Assembly (NCBI GenBank): GCA_021788955.1
Contig: JAJYKC010000031.1
Span: 1-10,216 of the forward strand
Direction of reading: 5' to 3'
From: Acidobacteriota bacterium
GTDB lineage: Bacteria > Acidobacteriota > Terriglobia > Bryobacterales > Bryobacteraceae
Length of the DNA: 10,216 nt
Below the pieces are notes generated by a model. The model worked only from the letters and a program-made list of their open reading frames with translations. It did not search any database and was not told the DNA's origin. Position 1 is the stretch's first letter, and each line of letters opens with the position of its first letter. A program made the translations under genes and the position numbers. This document shows, piece after piece, positions 1-6,914 of this stretch.

Positions 1-349
1 AGACTACCCGACCGCCGACGGCACCTGCATCCGCGACTATATTCACGTGCGCGACCTGGCCGAGGCTCACATCCTCGCGGTCGATCACTTGCTGCGCGGG
101 GGCGCATCGAAGGTCTACAACGCGGGCGTTGGGCAGGGCTACTCGGTCAAAGAAGTGATCCGTGCCGTTGAGCGAGTGACTGGCCGCGCCGTCCCATTCC
201 GCACCGGCCCGCGCCGCGAAGGCGACCCACCTTCGCTCGTCGCCTCCTCTACGCGCCTGCAAAGCGAACTCGGTTGGAAGCCGCAGTACACCTCGCTCGA
301 TAGCATCGTCGAGACCGCGTGGCGCTTCGCCTCGCGCCAGACTAAATGA
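1..349 (+). CDS. galE: UDP-glucose 4-epimerase, C-terminal part (5' end outside window)
   Basis: The reading frame is open from base 2, giving 115 visible residues to a TGA at 347-349. It is the C-terminal part of an extended short-chain dehydrogenase/reductase. The opening residues [23 protein letters not shown] are the hallmark of GalE just after the NAD-binding core. Next come N-A-G-V-G-x-G-Y-S-V-K-E-V, then G-P-R-R-E-G-D-P-P, whose arginine normally contacts the UDP diphosphate, and the usual L-G-W-K-P ending. The family interconverts UDP-glucose and UDP-galactose in the cytoplasm (Leloir pathway, surface polysaccharide precursors). The GTG at 47 is an internal valine codon, not the start. 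A related epimerase acting on N-acetylated or uronic sugars cannot be excluded from the C-terminus alone. The gene overlaps the convergent DUF1501 gene by 8 bases. Confidence 0.9.
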   Translation, partial: DYPTADGTCIRDYIHVRDLAEAHILAVDHLLRGGASKVYNAGVGQGYSVKEVIRAVERVTGRAVPFRTGPRREGDPPSLVASSTRLQSELGWKPQYTSLDSIVETAWRFASRQTK

Positions 350-1571
350 GCAGGTTCCTGAAACGCGGCTGGCCGTAACCCGGAAACACGCTCCCCAAGT
401 CCCGGTTTCCAAGTTGTTTGACCACCGCTTCCGCGAGCACGTCCCGGAAGTCGGTGGTAAGCGCCAGGTCGCGGCCTTCGTAAAGCTGCCCACCGGCCAG
501 TCCGGGCCAGTCTCCGTACACGCGCCCTCCGCGGACGCCACCGCCCATCACGAACATCACGTTCGCGTGACCATGGTCGGTTCCCCGGTCGCCGTTCTCG
601 TGCGCGGTCCGGCCGAACTCCGACATCGTAACCACCGTCACGTCCTCGATACGCGGACCCAGGTCCGCATAAAAAGCAGCGAGCGATCCGCCGAACTCCC
701 GCAGCACATTCGCAAGCTGCCCCTCGGTCGCGTTCGCACCCACTTCATTCACGTGGTGATCCCAACCGTCAATCTCAGCGAAGGCCACCTCCAGGCCCAC
801 GTTGGCTTTGATCAACCGCGCAATTTGCCGAAGGCTCTGGCCCAGCCGTCCGTTCGGATACTCCACGTTACCCGAAGGCGCATAGGGTTCCTGATCCAAT
901 CGTTGGATGATCGCCATCGCCTCGAAGGTTTCCCTGCCGGCGCTCCGCAGCGTTGAGTCCGCGGCATCGCCGTACATGCTCGCGAATGCGCCCGTCACAG
1001 AGGGCCCGGGCAGACGGAAGCTTTGGAGGTTCGCCACAGCCACCGCCGGGTTCGCGCCACGGAGCGTCAAAGGTAGTTCAGGCCCCAAGCTCACGGCGCG
1101 CAGCGGGGAAAGAGTGCCGCGCTCGGCAGGCAAGGCCCGGTTCAGCCATCCACTCTGCGTCGCCCTGCGGCCCGGTGTGCCCGATTCCATGAAGTCCTGC
1201 GCGTCGAAGTGCGACCGCGTCGGATCGGGGGAACCGACCGCCTCCACAATCGCCAATGTCTTCGCCTCATACAACGGCTTCAGCGGAGCGAGGGAGGGGT
1301 GCAACCCGAAGAATCCGTCGAGATCCACGGCAGCATCGTCCCCGTTCCCCGGCCTTGGCACGTTAATCGTAGGCCGAAGCGAGTAGTAACGGCTTTCCCC
1401 ATACGGCACGACGATATTCAGTCCATCGGCGGCTCCGCGCTGAAATACCACGACCAATACTTTCCGCCGCGAACCAGTCTGCGCCGCCGCCCGCGCCAAC
1501 CACGCCGGCGCGCCTCCGACGCCGAACATCGCCAGCGCCGAACCCTTCAGGAAGAACCTGCGCGAGAACAT
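342..1571 (-). CDS. DUF1501 family protein, Tat-exported
   Basis: 409 residues. DUF1501 proteins (Pfam PF07394) are related to the sulfatase/alkaline phosphatase clan and have no settled function; they usually sit beside a DUF1800 gene, as here. The ATG at 1571 is chosen because it is preceded by AGGAGG four bases upstream and begins a canonical twin-arginine signal: S3-R-R-F-F-L-K9, a hydrophobic stretch at 11-26, and likely cleavage after A28-A-A30. The open frame continues 89 codons upstream, but that part lies inside the DUF1800 gene. Family landmarks are [10 protein letters not shown] near residue 40, [20 protein letters not shown] near 317-323, and G-T-D-H-G-H-A-N at 330-337, a probable metal-binding or active-site region by analogy with the clan. 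Length and ending are typical, so the gene looks intact. The Tat signal implies export after folding. Function is unknown. Confidence 0.93.
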   Translation of the reverse strand: MFSRRFFLKGSALAMFGVGGAPAWLARAAAQTGSRRKVLVVVFQRGAADGLNIVVPYGESRYYSLRPTINVPRPGNGDDAAVDLDGFFGLHPSLAPLKPLYEAKTLAIVEAVGSPDPTRSHFDAQDFMESGTPGRRATQSGWLNRALPAERGTLSPLRAVSLGPELPLTLRGANPAVAVANLQSFRLPGPSVTGAFASMYGDAADSTLRSAGRETFEAMAIIQRLDQEPYAPSGNVEYPNGRLGQSLRQIARLIKANVGLEVAFAEIDGWDHHVNEVGANATEGQLANVLREFGGSLAAFYADLGPRIEDVTVVTMSEFGRTAHENGDRGTDHGHANVMFVMGGGVRGGRVYGDWPGLAGGQLYEGRDLALTTDFRDVLAEAVVKQLGNRDLGSVFPGYGQPRFRNLLI

Positions 1572-1575
1572 CTCG

Positions 1576-1581
1576 CCTCCT
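1576..1581 (-). promoter_or_regulatory. Shine-Dalgarno of the DUF1501 gene, overlapping the upstream stop
   Basis: Read on the minus strand this is AGGAGG, four bases before the ATG at 1571. Its first two bases are also the last two of the DUF1800 TAG stop (1582-1580). A ribosome terminating on DUF1800 would therefore sit on the initiation site of DUF1501, which suggests translational coupling. This strong site fixes the start of the Tat signal peptide. Confidence 0.8.
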
Positions 1582-3247
1582 AGTGGCGCTGAAAATCCGG
1601 CGAGCCGATGACAAGCCCCATGACATAGCCGGGTCCGGTCTTGCTTTGCGCCTGCGCCGCCGTGATCGCCTGCATTGTCTGCTCTCCCGGCGGGCGAAGC
1701 AGGAGCGACTCCGCAATTGCTCCCGCGTCCGCCTCTTCGCGGAACCGCTTTGCCGCCACTGTAACTCCGCGGATCCGGTTCCCCGCCAGGGCCATCGCGA
1801 AGTTCATCCGCGCCAGCAGCGCCGCCGAGTTCAACCAATCCGAACCCGAGTTGGAATACCCGTTCGGATCCCGCTTCCGATAGAGCGGCTCGCCCAACGC
1901 CGCCAGTTGATTGCTCAGCACAAACGCATCGTCTAGGTCCACGTCGAGCGCGCGCACCGCGCTCACGGCGAATTCAAACGGCGATTTGATCTTCCCCAGA
2001 TACGATCCCTCGCTCCAGAACTCCCCCGAGTTGAGCATGGTCTTCATCACTTCGCGCAGGTCGCCGTCTTTCGAGAGAAACGTCTGCGCCATCCGGTCCA
2101 CCAGCGCCGGTGGAGGTGTGTCGGCGACGAACCGCTGGGCCAATTCGTAACTGATGTGGCGCGCGGTCGCAGGATGGTGCGCCAGAATCCGGAGCACCTT
2201 CTCTCCGTCCTCAATTCCACCGCCTTCTTTGATCACATGGCCCAAGACCACCTTCTTCCCCGTGTCGTGCATGTTGGGGTTGAAGTAGAATCCGCCGCCC
2301 TGCCGCGGCTCGCGAATCGTCCAGCCGGTGAAACAGCGCGCCACTTCAATCACGTCCTTTTGCGTGTATCCACCGTTCACGCCCAGCGTGTGGAGTTCCA
2401 GCAGCTCCCTCGCGTAGTTCTCGTTCAACCCGCGCGGCTTTTTCCCTGCGAGGCGCTGCCGCTCCGCCAACCGGCTGAATGTTCCCACGGATTGCGAGTT
2501 GTCCAAGTAGAACAACATGGCCGGACTCTTGGCCGTAGCTTCGAGTAAATTGCCAAATTTGCCGAAAACGTTCGGACGGATCGTTTCGCGCTCGTATTGC
2601 GCAATCAGGTACCGGTCCACTCCTTTATCGAGAAAAACGTTGAAGTGGTTAAACCAGAAATCGTCCAAAACCTCGAGAAGCTGCCGGTCGCTCAACGCCG
2701 CGCGGTAGATCTTCGCTTCCCACAAGTCATAGGTCACCGCCTGTTGCGGGTTATTCGCCTGCCAGAACTTCCGCCGGTCAGCGGGAGACATCATGGCCGG
2801 CCGGGGGCGTGCTCCACTGTCGCCATCCTGTTTCCGCTCTCTTAGCTTTGCGACGAGGTCTTCGGCGATCTGGCGGGCCTCTTGCTCGCGTGGCAGCGGC
2901 AGGCTTCCGTTGGCATACTGCCGGATCAGGAACGGCGGAGGATACGCGAGCAGAAGCTGGCCCTCTGTAAGCCGGAGCGTTTCCAGCACATCCAGCTTTT
3001 CGTCAAGTTCCGGGTTGTCGCCGATCTTTTCGGGATGAAGCTGCTCCTCGATCCACTTCTTCAGGCCGATCCGCTCCACCCGCTCCACGTCGCCCGGCTG
3101 CGGGCCGAAGGTGAGCCGGTTTAGGGCGTGGAGCACTTCGCGGTCCTTGTCGAGCTTTTTCGCGAATGGATCCTGCTTCGTCTCCGCGGGCGACACCACC
3201 AGAGTGCCTATCGCCAATAAACACACCGCGATGAATCCGGTCCGCAT
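1580..3247 (-). CDS. DUF1800 family protein, Sec-exported
   Basis: 555 residues. DUF1800 (Pfam PF08811) proteins are of unknown function and commonly precede a DUF1501 gene in Acidobacteriota, Planctomycetes, Bacteroidota and others. The ATG at 3247 is chosen because it opens a Sec signal peptide (M-R-T, hydrophobic core at 4-18, likely cleavage near S19-P-A21). The frame extends to 3400, but that extra part is low-complexity and crosses the intergenic repeat. A weak AAAGAGA lies about seven bases upstream of the ATG. Family landmarks in order are H40-A-L-N-R-L-T-F-G-P-Q-P-G-D-V, W-I-E-E-Q-L-H-P-E near 65-73, F-W-F-N-H-F-N-V near 196, A-R-E-L-L-E-L-H-T-L-G-V-N-G-G-Y-T at about 277-293, K-S-P-F-E-F, and near the C-terminus N-S-A-A-L-L-A-R-M-N-F-A. 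The protein is full length with no frameshift. It is the first gene of a two-gene operon with DUF1501 8 bases downstream. A role in an exported complex with DUF1501 is inference. Confidence 0.92.
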   Translation of the reverse strand: MRTGFIAVCLLAIGTLVVSPAETKQDPFAKKLDKDREVLHALNRLTFGPQPGDVERVERIGLKKWIEEQLHPEKIGDNPELDEKLDVLETLRLTEGQLLLAYPPPFLIRQYANGSLPLPREQEARQIAEDLVAKLRERKQDGDSGARPRPAMMSPADRRKFWQANNPQQAVTYDLWEAKIYRAALSDRQLLEVLDDFWFNHFNVFLDKGVDRYLIAQYERETIRPNVFGKFGNLLEATAKSPAMLFYLDNSQSVGTFSRLAERQRLAGKKPRGLNENYARELLELHTLGVNGGYTQKDVIEVARCFTGWTIREPRQGGGFYFNPNMHDTGKKVVLGHVIKEGGGIEDGEKVLRILAHHPATARHISYELAQRFVADTPPPALVDRMAQTFLSKDGDLREVMKTMLNSGEFWSEGSYLGKIKSPFEFAVSAVRALDVDLDDAFVLSNQLAALGEPLYRKRDPNGYSNSGSDWLNSAALLARMNFAMALAGNRIRGVTVAAKRFREEADAGAIAESLLLRPPGEQTMQAITAAQAQSKTGPGYVMGLVIGSPDFQRH

Positions 3248-3295
3248 TTCGCCCGTCTCTTTTCTAGCGAACCCGGAAAGGGACGAAAGGTTGTG

Positions 3296-3321
3296 GCCGG
3301 GGCTCCCGCTTGCGGGCCGGC
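3296..3321. repeat. Bulged GC-rich hairpin beside repeat copy 1
   Basis: GCCGG (3296-3300) can pair with CCGGC (3317-3321), and CCCG (3305-3308) with CGGG (3313-3316) around a four-base loop CTTG. GGCT (3301-3304) is left as a bulge. It lies in the 160-base gap between the tricorn-like gene's stop and the DUF1800 start, ten bases from repeat copy 1. There is no T-run on either side, so a classical intrinsic terminator is not supported. It may be part of a composite palindromic repeat or a structured 5' leader of the DUF1800 operon. Confidence 0.4.
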
Positions 3322-3330
3322 GACAGGAAG

Positions 3331-3358
3331 AGACGCTCCCTTGCGGTCGCGGCTCGGT
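3331..3358 (+). repeat. Interspersed palindromic repeat, copy 1
   Basis: One of three copies of a 28-base unit in this window. The consensus is left arm GACCGC, loop TCCCTT, right arm GCGGTC, then a tail GCGGCTCGGT. This copy keeps the inner left-arm bases, loop, right arm and whole tail exactly. Its first three bases are AGA instead of GAC, so the hairpin is largely lost here. It lies in the gap between the tricorn-like gene's 3' end and the DUF1800 start. Confidence 0.75.
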
Positions 3359-3407
3359 AACATCCTTGGTCGGCCGAAGGGAAAGTGTCTGCCCGGTCAA
3401 TGAGCAC

Positions 3408-6400
3408 TCAATTGACGTTCTGGTGGTAATTCGGATATGGCGGCTTGCGATAGTTCGGCAGCGGGTGAGCTTTCACTTCCTCCATCAAGACGTCCACCGC
3501 CTTTTCGAGTTGCGGGTCGTGGCCCTGGCGGACGAGGGCCGGATCGTAATCCACTTCGACATCGGGCGGCACGCCGTGGTTCTCCACGTCCCACTCCCCG
3601 GTCAGGTTGTAGAAGGCCAGGTTTGGCGCGGTGACCGAGCCGCCGTCAATCAACTCTGGAAAGCCGAAGATTCCAACCAATCCGCCCCAGGTGCGGGTGC
3701 CGACGAGCTTGCCCACGTGCCGATCCCGGAACAGCCACGGCATCGCGTCGCCGCCCGAGCCGGCATATTGATTGATGATCATGACCTTTGGCCCGAAGAT
3801 CTGATTCTGCGGGGTCGGAAAATCCTGCCCGTACCTCGTGGTGAAGAAGTTCGTCCGCGGCCGCTTCAGATAGTCGATGATGTAGTCGGCAATGTCACCG
3901 CCGCCGTTGAACCTCTCGTCGATGACCGCGCCTTCCTTGCCAAGCTGCGCGAAGTAATAGCGATTGAAGTTTGTGTATCCCGCGCCCGCGGTGTTCGGCA
4001 AGTAGACATAGGCCAACTTGCCGCCGCTCAACTGATCCACCTTACGCCGGTTTGCTTCAATCCAGTCCCGGTTCCGCAGGGCCGTCTCGTCCTCTAGCGG
4101 AACCACGGTCACTTCGCGCGAATTGGCGCCCGTTGGGTCCGGGCCGACCCGGAGAACCACCTGCTTATTCGCCGTTGCTTCAAAGAACGAGTACACGTTA
4201 TCCGGCGGCCTCACGTCCTTGCCGTTCACTGCCAGGAGATAGTCGCCGGCCGCAACATTCACTCCCGGTTCCGTCAGCGGCGCGCGCAGCGTCGGATTCC
4301 AGTTTTCGCCGCTATAGACCCGCGCAAACCGGTAACGCCCGTTGTCGATCCGGTAATCCGCGCCCAACAGCCCGACGGGAACCCGCTTCACTTCCGGCAT
4401 CGCTCCGCCCCGCACGAACAGATGTCCGACCGTGAGTTCTCCCAACATATCCTCGAAGACATAGTTGAGATCCTCCCGGCTCGCTACGTTCTCCGCATAA
4501 GGCCGGTATTTCGCCTCAGCCGCCTTCAGGCTCAGCCCGTGCAAGTTCGGATCATAGAAGAAATCCCGCTCGATCCGCCAGACCTCGTTGTACATCTGCC
4601 GCCATTGCTGGCGCGGATCGATGCGCATCTCCATCCCCTCCAGCTTCAACGCGCCATCACCGGGCTTTGGGCGCGCTGTCGCGGAGACAATTCTCCACGC
4701 CTTGCCCTGCAGCACCAGCATCTTCTCGCCGTCCGCCGATACGTCAAGCTCGTTCACGCCGTCCAGAAACTTTTCCGTTTTCCGCGTCTTCAGGTCGAAC
4801 GTCTGCACGGTGTATGCCGGCCGGTCGCGGAAGCCATCGCCGCCGCCAGCGGTCTCGAGCAGATACAGAACTCCTTCCTTGCCCGATACCATCGCCTCGT
4901 AGGTTCGCTCCGGAATCGGCAGCGCGACAATCCGCTGATCGATACCCGCGAAATCGATCCGGACTTCCGGGGGCTGTTTCGCCGCGCCGGTTTTCGCTTC
5001 TCCGCTCTTCGGCTTCTCTTCCGCCGCGGTCTTCGCTTTCTCGTCGTCGCTTTCCGGCGCGACAGGAGACGGATCTTCCTTCCGCAGCACCACCGCGTAG
5101 ACGCTGCGCGTCACCCGATGCCCGATGCTCGACATATCGAGCCACGCGGTGGTAAGTCCGGTATCCGTGCTCGCCGTGAAGAAAAGATACCTTCCGCTCT
5201 TGTCCCACTGCGCGTATACCGCGTCGCTCATGCCGTCGGTGATTTGCGTGCTCTTCCCCGTATCGAGGGAATAGACAAACACCGCGCGGAGATGATTCTC
5301 GAGCACTTTGTTGTACGCGAGCCACCGGCTGTCCGGCGACCATACGGGGTCCTGGTCACGAAACGGCGTCTGATACGTGTCCGTGTCTACCTTGACGGGC
5401 TTCTTCGCCGCGAGGTCGATCATCCAGACATTGAGCCGGTTGTCCGTGTACGCGATCTTCTTGCCGTCTGGCGACCAGGCGGGATTGTAGAAAAACGCCG
5501 GCGGATTTCCAAGCGATATTTTCTCCACCGGACCGATGCCATTTTGCGGCGCCAGATGCAATTCGTACTCGCCCGATTCATCGGAAAAGTAGGCGATCCG
5601 CATCCCGTCCGGACTCCACGAGGGATAGGGTTCCGCCACGCCCGGCGTATTCGTCAAGTCACGGACGCTTCCCTTCTCGGCGGGCACCGTGAAAATGTCC
5701 CCGCGGGCTTCGAAGACCGCGCGCACGCCGGTTGGTGAAATCCCGGCGGAGGTAATCCTGGACGATACGCTCTCGATCGCCGGTTGCAGGGCTGTAACAT
5801 CCCCATGCACCGTGATGTCCACCTTCTTCGATTTCCCGGTGGGGATGTCGTAGAGATAGATGGTTCCGAACTGCTCGTATGCGATTGCATCCCCGAACGC
5901 ACTCGCATTCTTGAAATCAAAGCCGTTGTTGCGGATCAGCGATGTGACTTTCTTCGAACCGATGTCGTACCGGAACAAAGTAATCGGCCCGGAACGGTCC
6001 GAGAGGAAGTAAATCCGGTCGCCGATCCACATCGGATTCGAATCGTTCGAGTTCTGCCTCGGAATCGCCTCGATATGCGCCGTCGCCAGGTCGGCGATCC
6101 AGATCTTCGTCGTCTCGCCACCCCGATACCGCTTCCAGGCCGCGTTGGCCGGCGTTACCGGCATATAGGCCATCCGCTTGCCGTCGGGGGAGTAAGCTCC
6201 GCTCCAGGCCTCCGGCAGCGGCACGGACTCCGGGAACCCTCCCGAGGCTCCGATCGTGAATAACCGGGAGAAGCGCGCGTAGCTTTCCCTCGATGACCGG
6301 AAAAGGATCTTACTTCCGTCCGGGGTCCATCCCACCGGTACATCCGGGCTCGGATGATACGTGAGCCTTGCCGGCTCGCCACCGCCGGCCCGCACAAGAT

Positions 6401-6659
6401 ATACGTCGGGATTTCCGCCATATTCCCCGCTGAAAGCGACTTGCTCTCCGTCCGGGGAGAACACGGGGTTACTCTCGACTCCCGCCCCGGCGGTCAACCG
6501 CACCGCCTCCCCGCCCGCGCGCGCCACCGACCATAAGTCGCCTCCGTAGACAAATACGATTCGCGACTTTCCCAGCGCAGGCTGGCGCAATAGAACAGGT
6601 GCGTCAGCGGCGCTGAGGACCGGAACGAACGCGAGCAGGAACACGGTAAGTAGTCTCAC
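3408..6659 (-). CDS. Tricorn-like S41 family peptidase, secreted
   Basis: 1083 residues, close to Thermoplasma tricorn protease. By family knowledge this is a large serine peptidase in which two beta-propellers feed peptides to a PDZ-containing S41 core. The GTG at 6659 is chosen for its AAGGAG five bases upstream and the Sec signal peptide that follows (M-R-L-L-T-V-F-L-L-A-F, cleavage near S16-A-A-D). That makes it periplasmic or extracellular, unlike the cytoplasmic archaeal enzyme. PD40/WD40-like strands with F/W-S-P-D-G-x-x-I/V-A-F/Y cores recur at about 65-170 and 345-470. A charged Lys/Glu/Ala-rich linker lies at about 527-570. The PDZ-like segment is about 760-860 (A-A-G-D-Y-L-L-A-V-N-G-K). 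Catalytic residues are H746 (E-L-T-V-G-H-L), nucleophile S968 (Y-A-G-S-G-G-D) and E1026 (D-V-E-N-H-G-V-P-P-D). The serine before the histidine in Thermoplasma (S745) is glycine here, and the residue after the nucleophile is Gly rather than Asp. It is probably active. Confidence 0.93.
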   Translation of the reverse strand: MRLLTVFLLAFVPVLSAADAPVLLRQPALGKSRIVFVYGGDLWSVARAGGEAVRLTAGAGVESNPVFSPDGEQVAFSGEYGGNPDVYLVRAGGGEPARLTYHPSPDVPVGWTPDGSKILFRSSRESYARFSRLFTIGASGGFPESVPLPEAWSGAYSPDGKRMAYMPVTPANAAWKRYRGGETTKIWIADLATAHIEAIPRQNSNDSNPMWIGDRIYFLSDRSGPITLFRYDIGSKKVTSLIRNNGFDFKNASAFGDAIAYEQFGTIYLYDIPTGKSKKVDITVHGDVTALQPAIESVSSRITSAGISPTGVRAVFEARGDIFTVPAEKGSVRDLTNTPGVAEPYPSWSPDGMRIAYFSDESGEYELHLAPQNGIGPVEKISLGNPPAFFYNPAWSPDGKKIAYTDNRLNVWMIDLAAKKPVKVDTDTYQTPFRDQDPVWSPDSRWLAYNKVLENHLRAVFVYSLDTGKSTQITDGMSDAVYAQWDKSGRYLFFTASTDTGLTTAWLDMSSIGHRVTRSVYAVVLRKEDPSPVAPESDDEKAKTAAEEKPKSGEAKTGAAKQPPEVRIDFAGIDQRIVALPIPERTYEAMVSGKEGVLYLLETAGGGDGFRDRPAYTVQTFDLKTRKTEKFLDGVNELDVSADGEKMLVLQGKAWRIVSATARPKPGDGALKLEGMEMRIDPRQQWRQMYNEVWRIERDFFYDPNLHGLSLKAAEAKYRPYAENVASREDLNYVFEDMLGELTVGHLFVRGGAMPEVKRVPVGLLGADYRIDNGRYRFARVYSGENWNPTLRAPLTEPGVNVAAGDYLLAVNGKDVRPPDNVYSFFEATANKQVVLRVGPDPTGANSREVTVVPLEDETALRNRDWIEANRRKVDQLSGGKLAYVYLPNTAGAGYTNFNRYYFAQLGKEGAVIDERFNGGGDIADYIIDYLKRPRTNFFTTRYGQDFPTPQNQIFGPKVMIINQYAGSGGDAMPWLFRDRHVGKLVGTRTWGGLVGIFGFPELIDGGSVTAPNLAFYNLTGEWDVENHGVPPDVEVDYDPALVRQGHDPQLEKAVDVLMEEVKAHPLPNYRKPPYPNYHQNVN

Positions 6660-6664
6660 GGATT

Positions 6665-6670
6665 CTCCTT
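6665..6670 (-). promoter_or_regulatory. Shine-Dalgarno of the tricorn-like gene
   Basis: On the minus strand this is AAGGAG, five bases upstream of a GTG. It decides the otherwise uncertain start in favour of GTG at 6659, which begins a clear signal peptide. A loose minus-strand -10-like TAAGAT lies about 20 bases further upstream, without a convincing -35 box. Confidence 0.75.
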
Positions 6671-6721
6671 GGAAGCTAACTCCCTATCTTATGCCGCCTC
6701 GTCGAATGTCGTTTTCGTGGG

Positions 6722-6738
6722 CGGTACGGGAGGTACCG
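6722..6738. promoter_or_regulatory. Perfect 6-bp inverted repeat upstream of the tricorn-like gene
   Basis: CGGTAC (6722-6727) and GTACCG (6733-6738) are perfect inverted repeats separated by GGGAG. The site lies about 63 bases upstream of the GTG start of the tricorn-like gene, in its likely promoter region. The arm length and short spacer would suit a dimeric regulator binding site or a small hairpin in the leader. No T-run follows on either strand. Function is inferred from position only. Confidence 0.35.
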
Positions 6739-6781
6739 TCAAGAGTCGTGGTGGGGCGTGCAGTGGGGCGGATCGGGAGGG

Positions 6782-6809
6782 GACCGCTCCCTTGCGGTCG
6801 CGGCTCGGT
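6782..6809 (+). repeat. Interspersed palindromic repeat, copy 2 (consensus form)
   Basis: This copy has perfect arms GACCGC and GCGGTC around the loop TCCCTT, followed by the tail GCGGCTCGGT. It lies in the 255-base gap between the amidohydrolase gene's 3' end and the tricorn-like gene's 5' end. It matches copy 3 with a single loop difference, and the match extends a few bases on both sides (GGG before, T after). Confidence 0.8.
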
Positions 6810-6873
6810 TTCGCAGTCGCCGGTTGGGATGATGCGGACCGGCGCGCCGCGGGAGGCGAGATCGAGCGGGTCG

Positions 6874-6899
6874 AGCAGTCCCTTGCGGAGCGGCTCAGC
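6874..6899 (+). repeat. Degenerate copy of the interspersed repeat
   Basis: About 65 bases after copy 2 in the same orientation. It keeps the ten-base core TCCCTTGCGG and the later CGGCTC exactly. It has AG where the consensus has TCG, and AG in place of GG near the end. The left arm is GAGCAG rather than GACCGC, so the hairpin is lost. It is probably a decayed second unit, though chance similarity in GC-rich DNA is possible. Confidence 0.45.
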
Positions 6900-6914
6900 C
6901 GGGGGTGTGGTGAC

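Noticed and set aside
1572..1838. An 89-codon N-terminal extension of DUF1501
   Set aside because: It lies inside the DUF1800 gene, has non-conserved composition, and would bury the Tat signal and strong Shine-Dalgarno.
3111..4097. Plus-strand open frame of 328 codons spanning the DUF1800/tricorn gap
   Set aside because: It runs antisense through both real genes and the intergenic repeat with no family similarity that I recognise.
4422..5738. Long plus-strand open frame (438 codons) opposite the tricorn-like gene
   Set aside because: Antisense shadow of a clearly conserved gene in GC-rich DNA; the translation is arginine-rich with no recognisable domain, signal or ribosome binding site.
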